In this document: positions 1-8,738 of the stretch, piece by piece
Layout of the letters: each line of letters starts with the position of its first letter
Position numbering within the stretch: position 1 is the stretch's first letter
Source of the DNA: an uncultured Pseudomonadota bacterium
Lineage (GTDB): Bacteria > Pseudomonadota > Gammaproteobacteria > Steroidobacterales > Steroidobacteraceae
DNA length: 38,026 nt
Direction: 5' to 3'
NCBI GenBank assembly: GCA_903938365.1
Contig: CAJACZ010000022.1
Span: 1 to 38,026, forward strand
Program-made: the position numbers and the translations under genes
Notes under the pieces: model-generated
Seen by the model: only the letters and a program-made list of their open reading frames with translations
Told to the model about the DNA's origin: nothing
The model's database searches: none

Positions 1-822
1 GTGCAGAGCACGACCCGCTTCGTCGAGGACTCGCGCTGGAACCGTGCCGTGTTCGCGCAGTATGACGTGGGCTTCGGCCGGCAGAGCGTGGCCCTGTCCG
101 CGCGCATCGACGACAACGAGCAGTACGGCTCGAACGCCACCGGCAGCCTGGCGTGGGGTTTGCGCTTCGAGGGCGGACTACAGGGCTACGCCAGCATCGG
201 CAACGCCTTCAAGGCGCCGTCGTTCAACGAGCTCTACTTCCCGTCCTTCGGCAACCCCCGGCTGGCGCCCGAGCGCGCCGTCTCCGGCGAACTGGGTCTC
301 AAGCAGACGACGGGCTGGGGCCGCTGGACGCTCAGCGCCTTCGCGAGCGAGGTCGATGACCTGATTGCCTTCGACTCGGCGACCTTCCTGCCGCAGAACA
401 TTGCGCGTGCGCAGCTGCGCGGCATCGATGGTTCCGTGGTGTGGCGCGGCGCCGGCTGGCGTTTCGAGCAGAGCTTCACCCTGCTCGACGCCGAGGACCG
501 GAGCCGCGGTGTTCCGGCCGGACGCGAACTGCCGCGACGCCCGCGCGCCTCGGGGCGCTCGACCTTCGGCTGGACGCAGGGCGCGTGGGATCTCGCCACC
601 AGCGCGCAGTTCGCTGGCCGACGCTATGACGACCTCGCGAATTCGCGTCGGCTGGGCAGCTACGCCGTCGTCGACCTGACGGCCGGCTGGCGCATGTCCT
701 CTGCGGTCGAACTGCAGCTGCGCCTCGCCAATGCCCTCGATCGCCAGTACCAGACGGCCTACCTGTATCCGGCGCTGGGTCGCGAACTCTTCCTGACCGT
801 CCGCTATCGCGCGCCGCAATAG
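1..822 (+). CDS. btuB: TonB-dependent vitamin B12 receptor (BtuB-like), C-terminal part, 5' truncated by window edge
   Basis: Beta-barrel repeats; plug-distal motif 'GNAFKAPSFNELYFP'; C-terminus 'NALDRQYQTAYLYPALGRELFLTVRYRAPQ' typical of BtuB-like receptors; followed by cobalamin genes. Confidence 0.85.
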   Translation: MQSTTRFVEDSRWNRAVFAQYDVGFGRQSVALSARIDDNEQYGSNATGSLAWGLRFEGGLQGYASIGNAFKAPSFNELYFPSFGNPRLAPERAVSGELGLKQTTGWGRWTLSAFASEVDDLIAFDSATFLPQNIARAQLRGIDGSVVWRGAGWRFEQSFTLLDAEDRSRGVPAGRELPRRPRASGRSTFGWTQGAWDLATSAQFAGRRYDDLANSRRLGSYAVVDLTAGWRMSSAVELQLRLANALDRQYQTAYLYPALGRELFLTVRYRAPQ

Positions 823-839
823 GCGCCGGGAGAACCAAG

Positions 840-1418
840 ATGTCCATGCTGAACCCCGGATCCGTTCCTGCCCGTGCGTGGGGTATCGCCACGCTGCTTG
901 CCTGCGCCATGGTGCTGACGCGCCTTGGGCATTTCGGCGAGTTCTCCCGCCTGCCCGACGCTTCGTGGGCGGTGTTCTTCATGGGTGGCCTGCTGCTGCG
1001 CGACTCGCGTGCGTTCGCGGCCTGCTTCGGGCTGGCGTGGGTGGTCGATCTCGGCGCCATGGCACTGGGTACCCCGGTGGACTGCTTCAGCCTCGCTTAC
1101 CTGTTCCTTGCGCCCAGCTACGCCCTGCTGTGGTGGGGAGGCCGTGCGGTGGCTGCCGCGGTCGATGCCGGTGTGGTGCGCGCACTGCCGCGCGTCGCCC
1201 TCACGCTGGTGGCGGCCGTCACCGGCGCGTTCGTGGTCTCCAACATCGGGTACTACGGTTTCTCGGGTGGCTTCGAAGCCATGGCGGCCAGCGAGTACGC
1301 CTCGCGCGTCACCCCTTACCTGCCCGGCTACCTGCTGGTGACCGGCGCCTACGTGCTGGGCGGCTGCGCCGTGATCGCCGGTGCGCGTCGTGCGCGCGAG
1401 GTCCGGCAGGCCGCCTGA
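840..1418 (+). CDS. Small multi-TM membrane protein in cobalamin cluster; candidate BtuM-like (ECF S-component type) corrinoid transporter
   Basis: 192 aa, about 6 hydrophobic segments, single Cys in 'GTPVDCFSLAYLF' (Cys82); located between btuB-like gene and cobT; ATGA overlap with cobT. Confidence 0.6.
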   Translation: MSMLNPGSVPARAWGIATLLACAMVLTRLGHFGEFSRLPDASWAVFFMGGLLLRDSRAFAACFGLAWVVDLGAMALGTPVDCFSLAYLFLAPSYALLWWGGRAVAAAVDAGVVRALPRVALTLVAAVTGAFVVSNIGYYGFSGGFEAMAASEYASRVTPYLPGYLLVTGAYVLGGCAVIAGARRAREVRQAA

Positions 1419-2476
1419 TGTCGGCCGAGTCCGAAGCCGGGCTGGAAGCCCGACTGCGCCAGCGCATGGACCGCCTGACCAAGCCCCGGGGTGCGCTCGG
1501 TGTGCTCGAGGGGCTGTCGGTGCAGGTCGGCCTGTTGCTCGGGACGGAAGCACCGGTGCTGCGCGCGCCCCAGATGCTGGTGTTCGCCGCGGATCACGGG
1601 ATCGCCCAGGCTGGAGTCAGCGCCTATCCGCCGGAAGTGACCGCGCAGATGCTGGTCAACTATGTGGCGGGCGGTGCCGCGATCAACGTGCTGGCCCGGC
1701 AGCACAGCCTCGCCCTGACGGTGGTGGATGCCGGAGTGCGTGGCGATCCCATGGGCGGGCCGGAAGGCACGCGTGCCGCGGGGGGCGGAGTGTCGCTGCT
1801 GCGGCACCGTCTGGGCGAGGGCACGCGTGACTTCCGCTACCAGCCCGCGATGACGTCGGGCCAGTGCCACGCAGCCCTGCTGGCCGGGCGCGGCATCGTG
1901 CGTGCGTGCCTCGAGCGCGGCGGCAACGTGCTGCTGCTGGGCGAGATGGGTATCGGCAACACCGCCTCCGCGGCCGTGCTCCTGCACCGCCTGCTGGGCT
2001 GGCCGCTGCAGGCCTGCGTGGGTCGCGGCACCGGACTCGACGACGCAGGGCTGGCCCACAAGCTTCGCGTGCTCACCGAGGCGAGTGCGCGTTGCCCGGC
2101 GCCGCTGGAACCCCTGGACACGCTCGCGGAATTCGGCGGTTTCGAGATCGCGATGCTGGTCGGCGCGATCCTCGAGGCTGCGACGCGGCCCTGCGTGATC
2201 GTCATCGACGGCTTCACGGTGTCCGTCGCCGCGCTGCTGGCGGCGCAGCTGCAGCCCGGAGTGCCGGGACGCTGCGTGTTCAGCCATTGCTCGGCGGAAC
2301 GGGCGCATCGTCAGCTGCTCGACCACTTCGGCGCGACGCCGCTGCTCGATCTCGGGATGCGGCTCGGGGAGGGCAGCGGCGCGGCCATGGCCTACCCGCT
2401 GCTGCAGTCGAGCGCTTGCCTGCTGGTCGAAATGGCGAGCTTCGAATCGGCGGGAGTCAGCGGGCGTGGCGCCTGA
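1418..2476 (+). CDS. cobT: Nicotinate-nucleotide--dimethylbenzimidazole phosphoribosyltransferase
   Basis: Motifs 'RMDRLTKPRGALGVLE', 'VFAADHGIAQAGVSAYPPEVTAQMLVNYVAGGAAINVLARQ', 'LGEMGIGNTASAAVL', 'DLGMRLGEGSGAAMAYPLLQ'. ATG at 1418 overlaps previous stop. Confidence 0.95.
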   Translation: MSAESEAGLEARLRQRMDRLTKPRGALGVLEGLSVQVGLLLGTEAPVLRAPQMLVFAADHGIAQAGVSAYPPEVTAQMLVNYVAGGAAINVLARQHSLALTVVDAGVRGDPMGGPEGTRAAGGGVSLLRHRLGEGTRDFRYQPAMTSGQCHAALLAGRGIVRACLERGGNVLLLGEMGIGNTASAAVLLHRLLGWPLQACVGRGTGLDDAGLAHKLRVLTEASARCPAPLEPLDTLAEFGGFEIAMLVGAILEAATRPCVIVIDGFTVSVAALLAAQLQPGVPGRCVFSHCSAERAHRQLLDHFGATPLLDLGMRLGEGSGAAMAYPLLQSSACLLVEMASFESAGVSGRGA

Positions 2477-3284
2477 GGCCGAGGCGCCGGTGCAGCCGGC
2501 GCGCGAAGGTCCGCTGCGGCGCGAGCTGCGCCTGTTCCTGACGGCCGTGCAGTACTTCACGCGGGTACCCGTCCCGGTGTGGGTCGGCCACAGCGCCGAG
2601 CAGCTCAACGGCTCGGCGCGATACTTCCCCGCGGTGGGCCTGTGCGTCGGGCTCTATGGCGCCGCGGTGTACGCTGCCGCCGCGCACCTGTGGAATCCCG
2701 CGATCGCAGCCCTGCTGGCGACCGCGGCGACAGTGCTCGCGACCGGCGCGTTCCACGAGGACGGTCTCGCGGACACCTTCGACGGCCTCGGCGGCGGGAT
2801 GACGCGCGAGCGCGCGCTCGAAATCATGAAGGATTCGCGCATCGGCAGCTACGGAGCATTGGCGCTGCTGCTGGTGCTGGCCATCAAGGTCGCCGCGCTC
2901 GCCTCGTTCGAACTGCTCGCGGCCGTGGCCGCGCTGCCTGCGGCACATGCCGCCTCCCGCTGGCTGTCGACCAGCCTGATCTGGCGCTCGCAGTACGTGC
3001 GCATCGACGACTCGAGCCGTGCCAAGCCGGTCACCCAGGCGCTGACCACCCGGGGGTTCCTCATCGCCTCGCTCTGGGCGGTGCTCGCACTGGCTTACCT
3101 CGGAAGCCTGGCGCCGCTTGCGGTCTGCACCGCGCTTGGCACGGCGGCAGCGGTGCGCTGGTGGCTCGGTCGCTGGTTCGAGCGACGGCTGGGGGGCTAC
3201 ACCGGCGATGCACTCGGTGCCACCCAGCAGCTGACGGAAGCGGCGTTTTACCTGGGCCTGCTGGCAACGTGGACATCGTCCTGA
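2466..3284 (+). CDS. cobS: Adenosylcobinamide-GDP ribazoletransferase
   Basis: 'FLTAVQYFTRVPVPVWVGHS', 'GAFHEDGLADTFDGLGGGMTRERALEIMKDSRIGSYGALALLL' are CobS hallmarks; GTG start overlapping cobT end. Confidence 0.95.
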   Translation: MAPEAEAPVQPAREGPLRRELRLFLTAVQYFTRVPVPVWVGHSAEQLNGSARYFPAVGLCVGLYGAAVYAAAAHLWNPAIAALLATAATVLATGAFHEDGLADTFDGLGGGMTRERALEIMKDSRIGSYGALALLLVLAIKVAALASFELLAAVAALPAAHAASRWLSTSLIWRSQYVRIDDSSRAKPVTQALTTRGFLIASLWAVLALAYLGSLAPLAVCTALGTAAAVRWWLGRWFERRLGGYTGDALGATQQLTEAAFYLGLLATWTSS

Positions 3285-3865
3285 TCCGCCACACCCCGGT
3301 GCAGGCCGCGCCGGGCCTGTGTTACGGGGTGACGGACCTGCCGCTTGCCGCTACGGCATCGCGCGACATCGAGGAGGTCCTGCGCGACCTCCGGGCGGTG
3401 GACGACGTGGTGTCCAGCCCCGCGACGCGCTGTCGCCGGCTGGCAGAGGCCATCGCGGCCCGTGACCAGTGCGGCCTCCGCATCGCGCCGGCGCTGCGCG
3501 AGCTGGACTTCGGCGCCTGGGAGGGCTTGCCCTGGGATGCCATCGATCGGCGCGAGAGTGACCCCTGGGCGGAAGACCCCTGGAACCGGGCGCCGCCCGG
3601 CGGCGAAAGCGAGTCGGCGCTGTGGCGCCGGCTGCAAGGCTGGCTGGCGGACTCGACGCCGCCGCCGCAGGGGCGGGTCGCCATCGTGGCGCACGGGGGC
3701 CCGCTGCGCCTGCTGCGCTGCCATTTCGAAGGTCGACGGCTGGAGGACCGCTGGTCGGCCTCCGTGGCACTGGGGTCGGTGGTCGAGTTGCAGTGGCCCG
3801 ACGGAGTGCCATGGGCCGTCCACGACACTCCCGGGTCGCTGGTGTCGTCGGATTTTTGGCGTTAG
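3269..3865 (+). CDS. cobC: Histidine phosphatase family protein, probable alpha-ribazole phosphatase
   Basis: N-terminal 'VDIVLIRHTPV', 'LDFGAWEGLPWDAI', 'VAIVAHGGPLRLL'; GTG start overlaps cobS 3' end; cobalamin gene context. Confidence 0.8.
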   Translation: MDIVLIRHTPVQAAPGLCYGVTDLPLAATASRDIEEVLRDLRAVDDVVSSPATRCRRLAEAIAARDQCGLRIAPALRELDFGAWEGLPWDAIDRRESDPWAEDPWNRAPPGGESESALWRRLQGWLADSTPPPQGRVAIVAHGGPLRLLRCHFEGRRLEDRWSASVALGSVVELQWPDGVPWAVHDTPGSLVSSDFWR

Positions 3866-3987
3866 GCTCCGCACCTGCCACGGCCGGACTGCCGCGGTCG
3901 GTTTGCTGACACACGGAATGTGACGCGATCCACCCGGGCAGCCTGACGCGCGGCCCCCCCAACACAGCCTAAGGAAGGGCGAGTGCA

Positions 3988-4992
3988 ATGATGTCGATCG
4001 GAACCCCTCAGATGTGGTCGCTGTTCGCGGCCTTCGTCCTGGTCGCGCTGGTGGTGGACTTCTTCGCCCTGGAGAAGCAGGGCGCGCACAAAGTCTCCAT
4101 GAAGGAAGCGGGCGTCTGGTCCCTGGTGTGGGTCGGCGTTTCGGCGGTCTTCGTCAGCTGGCTCTGGTGGTATCTCGGCGGGATGGAGGGCAACCCGGTC
4201 GCCAATGCCAAGGCGCTGGAGTTCGTCACCGGCTACCTGGTGGAGAAAGCGCTCGCCGTCGACAACATCTTCGTGTTCCTGATGGTGTTCACCTATTTCG
4301 CCGTTCCGCCGGAGTTCCAGAAGCGCGTGCTGATGTTCGGCATCCTCGGCGCGCTGGTGCTGCGCGCGGGCATGATCCTGATCGGTGCCTGGCTCATCGC
4401 CCAGTTCCATTGGGTGCTGTACGTGTTCGGCGCGTTCCTGGTCTTCACCGGGATCAAGATGTGGTGGGCGACGGGCCAGGAGCCGGATCTCGAGGCGAAC
4501 CCGGCCCTGCGCTTCATCCGCCGCCGCATGAAGATCTCGCCGACCTATGACGGCGAGAAATTCTTCACGACGCAGAACGGGATGCGGATGGCGACGCCGC
4601 TGTTCGTGGTCATCCTGCTGATCGCCATCGTCGATATCGTGTTCGCCGTGGACTCGATCCCCGCGATCTTCGCCATCACGATGGATCCTTTCATCGTGCT
4701 CACATCCAACGTTTTCGCGATCCTGGGGCTGCGCGCCATGTACTTCCTGCTCGCCGGGATGCACGAGCGCTTCCACCTGCTGTCCTACGGCCTGGCGATC
4801 GTCCTGGTGTTCATCGGGTCGAAGATGCTGCTGATCGACCTGTACAAGATCCCGGTATCGGTCTCGCTGGCCTTCACGGTGCTGGTGCTGGCCGCCACGA
4901 TGATCCTGTCGCTGCGGATCCCGCCGCGGGGCAAGGCCACCTCGTCCTATCCGTTCAAGGCGAAGAAGGACGCCGGAGACGCGGCTCCCTGA
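3988..4992 (+). CDS. TerC/Alx family integral membrane protein
   Basis: 'EKALAVDNIFVFLMVFTYFAVP', 'IVDIVFAVDSIPAIFAITMDPFIVLTSNVFAILGLRAMYFLLAGM'; SD-like AAGGAAGGGCG upstream. Confidence 0.93.
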   Translation: MMSIGTPQMWSLFAAFVLVALVVDFFALEKQGAHKVSMKEAGVWSLVWVGVSAVFVSWLWWYLGGMEGNPVANAKALEFVTGYLVEKALAVDNIFVFLMVFTYFAVPPEFQKRVLMFGILGALVLRAGMILIGAWLIAQFHWVLYVFGAFLVFTGIKMWWATGQEPDLEANPALRFIRRRMKISPTYDGEKFFTTQNGMRMATPLFVVILLIAIVDIVFAVDSIPAIFAITMDPFIVLTSNVFAILGLRAMYFLLAGMHERFHLLSYGLAIVLVFIGSKMLLIDLYKIPVSVSLAFTVLVLAATMILSLRIPPRGKATSSYPFKAKKDAGDAAP

Positions 4993-4998
4993 GATCGC

Positions 4999-5023
4999 GG
5001 GCGCCCCCCGCGGGGCGCCCTTT
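4999..5023. terminator. Intrinsic terminator hairpin between convergent terC-like and acyl-CoA dehydrogenase genes
   Basis: Perfect 9-bp stem GGGCGCCCC-ccgc-GGGGCGCCC followed by TTT, just after the terC-like stop and before the opposing stop codon. Confidence 0.75.
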
Positions 5024-5027
5024 CAGG

Positions 5028-6212
5028 TCAGGGTGTCGAGCCGCTGTCCCGGGTCGCATTGCGCTTGAGGCGCCGCGCGAGCGAGTAGAGGTGGACCTCT
5101 GAGGGGCCGTCGTACACCCGGAACCCGCGGATCTCGCGCCAGATCTGCGAGACCGGCGTCTCGCCGATGATGCCGGTGCCGCCCAGCACCTGCATGCAGC
5201 GGTCCACGATCTGGAACAGGATTTCGCCACAGGCGTATTTCGCCATGCTCGAGTCGCTCGAGGCGCGGCTGCCCTGGTCCAGCGTCCAGGCGACGTAGTC
5301 GATCATCAGCTGGGTCTGCCGCAGGTCGACCTCGTTCCGGGCCAGCATGAAGCCGACGCCCTCGTGGTCGATCAGCGCCTTGCCGAAGGCCTGCCGCCGG
5401 CAGGCGTACTGGGTGGCGATGTCGTGTGCTCGCCGGGCGGCACCCCACCAGCGCATGCAGTGGGTGAGTCGGGCAGGGGCCAGCCGGACCTGCGCGTAAC
5501 GGAAGCCTTCGTCGAGCTTGCCGAGGATCTGCGACTCGTGGACCCGCACACCCTCGAGCCGGATCACGGCATGGCCGCCCGGCATCACTTCGTCGGCGGT
5601 GTGCAGCACGCGTTCGATCACGATGCCCGGCGCGTCCATGTCGGTGAGGAACATGGTGGAGTGGCTGCCCGTGCGCGCCATGATGATGCCGAACGAGGCG
5701 CCCTGCGCCCCGGTAATGAGCCACTTGCGGCCGTCAATGATCCAGTGGTCGCCGTCCCGCCGGGCCTCGGTGCGCAGCATCTCGGGATCGGAGCCCGCGC
5801 CGCCGTCCGGTTCGGTCATCAGGAACGAGGAGCGGATATGCCCGGCTGCCAGCGGACGCAGGAAGCGTTCCTTCTGCTCGTGGGTGGCGACCCGCTCCAG
5901 CAGGTGCATGTTGCCTTCGTCCGGCGCCATGCAGTTCATGGCGACCGGGCCCAGCAGCGAGTAGCCGCTGGCGCGCAGCACGGTGGCGATCTCGCGCTGG
6001 TTCAGGCCGTGGCCACCGTATTCCTCGGGGACCTGCGGGGCCAGCAGACCGGCTCCGCGTGCGTGGTCGCGCATCTCCGCGACCAGCGCGTCGGTAATCC
6101 CGTGCTCGAGAAAGCGCGGGTCGCGCTCGTAGGGGATGATCGTCTCGCGGACGAATCGCTCGGTGCGCGCCTCGAGATCGAGCTCGCGGGCGCTGCGCTG
6201 GAAGTCAACCAT
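5028..6212 (-). CDS. Acyl-CoA dehydrogenase family protein
   Basis: 'LLAPQVPEEYGGHGLNQREIATVLRASGYS', 'FLMTEPDGGAGSDPEMLRTEARRDGDHWIIDGRKWLITGA', 'QVLGGTGIIGETPVSQIWREIRGFRVYDGPSEVH'. Confidence 0.95.
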   Translation of the reverse strand: MVDFQRSARELDLEARTERFVRETIIPYERDPRFLEHGITDALVAEMRDHARGAGLLAPQVPEEYGGHGLNQREIATVLRASGYSLLGPVAMNCMAPDEGNMHLLERVATHEQKERFLRPLAAGHIRSSFLMTEPDGGAGSDPEMLRTEARRDGDHWIIDGRKWLITGAQGASFGIIMARTGSHSTMFLTDMDAPGIVIERVLHTADEVMPGGHAVIRLEGVRVHESQILGKLDEGFRYAQVRLAPARLTHCMRWWGAARRAHDIATQYACRRQAFGKALIDHEGVGFMLARNEVDLRQTQLMIDYVAWTLDQGSRASSDSSMAKYACGEILFQIVDRCMQVLGGTGIIGETPVSQIWREIRGFRVYDGPSEVHLYSLARRLKRNATRDSGSTP

Positions 6213-6303
6213 GCTCAGGCTCCTGCGGGCGTCCGGAATGACCCCGCTCCAGCCTGCATCTTACTTCACGCGCGTCGCGCCCGCGGCCCGATGCCGGAAG
6301 CGG

Positions 6304-7014
6304 TTACCAGGGCAGGGTGGTGGCCACCGTCACCATGATTTTCGACTTGGAGGTGAAGACGTCGCCCGGGGTGACCTTGGCCGCGCGGAGGTCGCCGCCG
6401 TCGACGAACTTCAGGCCCACGGCGAAGTTGCCGATGTTCTTGCTGATGCCCACCGAGTAATCCATGTAGCCACCGTCATTCGTGGCGTCCCAGTAGTCAC
6501 CGTCGCTCCATCCAGCGTGCACGGTCAGGGCGAAGTCCTGGGGCAGTTCGAAGGACAGGTTGCCCTCGACGTAATAGGCGCTCTCGCCGAAGTTGCTGAA
6601 GTCGGGCGAGTACCAGAGCTTGCCCGAGAAGGCCTTGTAACCGAGGCCCGCGTACAACTCGCCGAACGGCACGTCGTCCTTGTCGCCCATGAAGTAGTAG
6701 TAGACGCCGCCGACGTCGTAGGAGAGGTCCTCGGAGAACGAGCCCCGGAAGCCGACCAGTCCGTCGATCTCCACGTCGGCATCGGTCCCGTCGCCGAAGT
6801 CCACGTTGCTGGCCCATGCGCCGGCGTAGAAGCCCGACTCGGTCGAAAAGTCCAGGCTCGCCTGCAGGGCTGGGTCGCCCGCGGTCTGCGTGATGCCGCG
6901 GAAGTCGTACTCGGACGCGAGGGTCACGGTCGAGCTCACCTCGGCGCGCGCAGTCTGCATGGAGGCCACGGCAAGGGCGGCGAGTGCAAAGGCCGGCATC
7001 GGATTCAGTTTCAT
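6304..7014 (-). CDS. TorF family putative porin (outer membrane protein)
   Basis: Signal peptide 'MKLNPMPAFALAALAVASMQTARA', then 'EVSSTVTLASEYDFRGITQTAGDPALQASLDFSTESGFYAGAWASNVDFG'; SD GGGGAG upstream. Confidence 0.88.
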   Translation of the reverse strand: MKLNPMPAFALAALAVASMQTARAEVSSTVTLASEYDFRGITQTAGDPALQASLDFSTESGFYAGAWASNVDFGDGTDADVEIDGLVGFRGSFSEDLSYDVGGVYYYFMGDKDDVPFGELYAGLGYKAFSGKLWYSPDFSNFGESAYYVEGNLSFELPQDFALTVHAGWSDGDYWDATNDGGYMDYSVGISKNIGNFAVGLKFVDGGDLRAAKVTPGDVFTSKSKIMVTVATTLPW

Positions 7015-7217
7015 TTTGAAGAAGCTCCCCTGGGGTTTCGTAATTCTGGCGACTGGATTTCAGCAAGGTTCGTGCCACGACCCAAGCCCCTGAAACGAGG
7101 CGCGCGGGCGCGCGGCTGTCGTAGTTTCGCACCATCACTGTGCCGGCGCGAGCGTGGCCCGCTTGCTTTTGGTGCGCAGGGTCAGCGCGCGCCCCGGAGC
7201 GGTGGAGCCCGAGGTGA

Positions 7218-7223
7218 TAGAAT
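7218..7223 (+). promoter_or_regulatory. Putative -10 hexamer TAGAAT 7 nt upstream of the aldehyde dehydrogenase ATG (leaderless arrangement)
   Basis: TGATAGAAT-cccactc-ATG; no close Shine-Dalgarno; no clear -35. Confidence 0.4.
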
Positions 7224-7230
7224 CCCACTC

Positions 7231-8736
7231 ATGACTTCCCATGGCGTGAATGCAACACCCGACTGGCACGCGCGGGCTGCGGCACTCCAGCCGCGCACTG
7301 CCGCTTTCATCGGCGGCCGCCTGACCGCAGCCGCGAGCGGCGAGACCTTTGACGACGTCAGCCCGATCGACGGCAAGGTCTTCGCCCGGGTCGCGTCCTG
7401 CGACGAGGTCGATGTCGGGCTGGCCGTGGCCAGCGCCCGGGCGGCTTTTGACCGCGGCTCCTGGTCTTCGATGGCGCCGGCGGGCCGCAAGCGCGTGCTG
7501 CAGCGTTATGCCGAACTGATCCTCAAGCACAATGAGGAACTGGCGCTCCTCGAGACGCTCGACATGGGCAAGCCGATCTCGGACAGCCTCAAGGTCGACG
7601 TGCCCTCCGCTGCGCGTTGCATCCAGTGGTACGCGGAAGCCGTGGACAAGGTCTACGACGAAGTGGCCCCCACCGGGCCGAAGGCTCTGGCCCTGGTCAC
7701 GCGCGAGCCGCTGGGGGTGGTCGGCACGATCGTGCCCTGGAACTTCCCGATGATCATGGCCGCCTGGAAGATCGGCCCCGTGCTCGCGGCCGGCAACTCG
7801 CTCGTGCTCAAGCCCTCCGAGAAATCACCCCTGACGGCGATCCGCCTCGCGGAACTCGCCGTCGAGGCGGGGATTCCTGAGGGTGTGTTCAACGTCGTGC
7901 CCGGCTTCGGGCACACGGCCGGCAAAGCGCTGGCGCTGTCGATGGATGTCGATGCCATCGCCTTCACCGGCTCGACGGCGACCGGCAAGCTCGTGATGCA
8001 GTACGCGGGCCAGTCCAACCTGAAGCGGGTCGGCCTGGAGTGCGGCGGCAAGTCCCCCAACATCGTGCTGGCCGACTGCCCGGACCTCGACCGGGCGGCC
8101 ACTGCGGCGGCTTTTGCGATCTTCTTCAACCAGGGCGAGATGTGCTCCGCAGGGTCGCGTCTGCTGGTGGACGAATCCATCAAGGACGCGCTGCTCGAGA
8201 AGATCGCGGCGGTTGCACGCAAGCTGGTGCCCGGCGACCCGCTGGACCCCGCGACCCGCATGGGCGCCATCGTGGATGACGTCCAGATGCGGCGGGTGCT
8301 GGGTTACATCGACGCGGGGCGCGCCGATGGCGCGCAGCTGCGTCTCGGCGGGCGCCAGGTGCGCCAGGAGTCCGGGGGCTTCTACATCGAACCCACGGTC
8401 TTCGACGGGGTGGCGCCGTCGATGAGCATCGCCCGCGAGGAGATCTTCGGGCCGGTGCTCTCCACGATCACTTTCAAGGGCGTGGACGAGGCCATCCGCA
8501 TCGCCAATGACGTGATCTACGGTCTTGCCGCCGCCGTCTGGACCCGCGACATCAATACGGCGCACCGGACGGCCCGGGCGCTGCGGGCGGGAACGGTGTA
8601 CGTGAACTGCTACGACGCCGACGACATCACCGTGCCCTTCGGGGGCTTCAAGCAGTCGGGCATCGGCCGCGACAAATCGCTGCATGCCTTCGACAAGTAC
8701 ACCGAGCTGAAGACCACCTGGATCGACCTGTCCTGA
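7231..8736 (+). CDS. puuC: Aldehyde dehydrogenase, PuuC-like (gamma-glutamyl-gamma-aminobutyraldehyde dehydrogenase)
   Basis: 'VGTIVPWNFPMIMAAWKIGPVLAAGNSLVLKPSEKSPLTAIRLAELAVEAGIPEGVFNVVPG', 'LECGGKSPNIVLADCPDLD', catalytic Cys in 'FFNQGEMCSAGSRLLV', 'PFGGFKQSGIGRDKSLHAFDKYTELKTTWIDL'. ATG at 7231; upstream ORF extension not genic. Confidence 0.85.
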   Translation: MTSHGVNATPDWHARAAALQPRTAAFIGGRLTAAASGETFDDVSPIDGKVFARVASCDEVDVGLAVASARAAFDRGSWSSMAPAGRKRVLQRYAELILKHNEELALLETLDMGKPISDSLKVDVPSAARCIQWYAEAVDKVYDEVAPTGPKALALVTREPLGVVGTIVPWNFPMIMAAWKIGPVLAAGNSLVLKPSEKSPLTAIRLAELAVEAGIPEGVFNVVPGFGHTAGKALALSMDVDAIAFTGSTATGKLVMQYAGQSNLKRVGLECGGKSPNIVLADCPDLDRAATAAAFAIFFNQGEMCSAGSRLLVDESIKDALLEKIAAVARKLVPGDPLDPATRMGAIVDDVQMRRVLGYIDAGRADGAQLRLGGRQVRQESGGFYIEPTVFDGVAPSMSIAREEIFGPVLSTITFKGVDEAIRIANDVIYGLAAAVWTRDINTAHRTARALRAGTVYVNCYDADDITVPFGGFKQSGIGRDKSLHAFDKYTELKTTWIDLS

Positions 8737-8738
8737 GC

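Noticed and set aside
3866-3987. Possible yybP-ykoY (Mn2+) riboswitch upstream of the TerC/Alx-like gene
   Set aside because: TerC/Alx genes often carry this riboswitch, but I could not find the conserved core in this 122-nt leader; only an SD-like sequence is evident. A covariance-model search would settle it.
6136-7230. N-terminal extension of the aldehyde dehydrogenase ORF (866 aa total)
   Set aside because: Antisense to the TorF-like porin gene and the start of the acyl-CoA dehydrogenase; the aldehyde dehydrogenase domain begins after ATG 7231.
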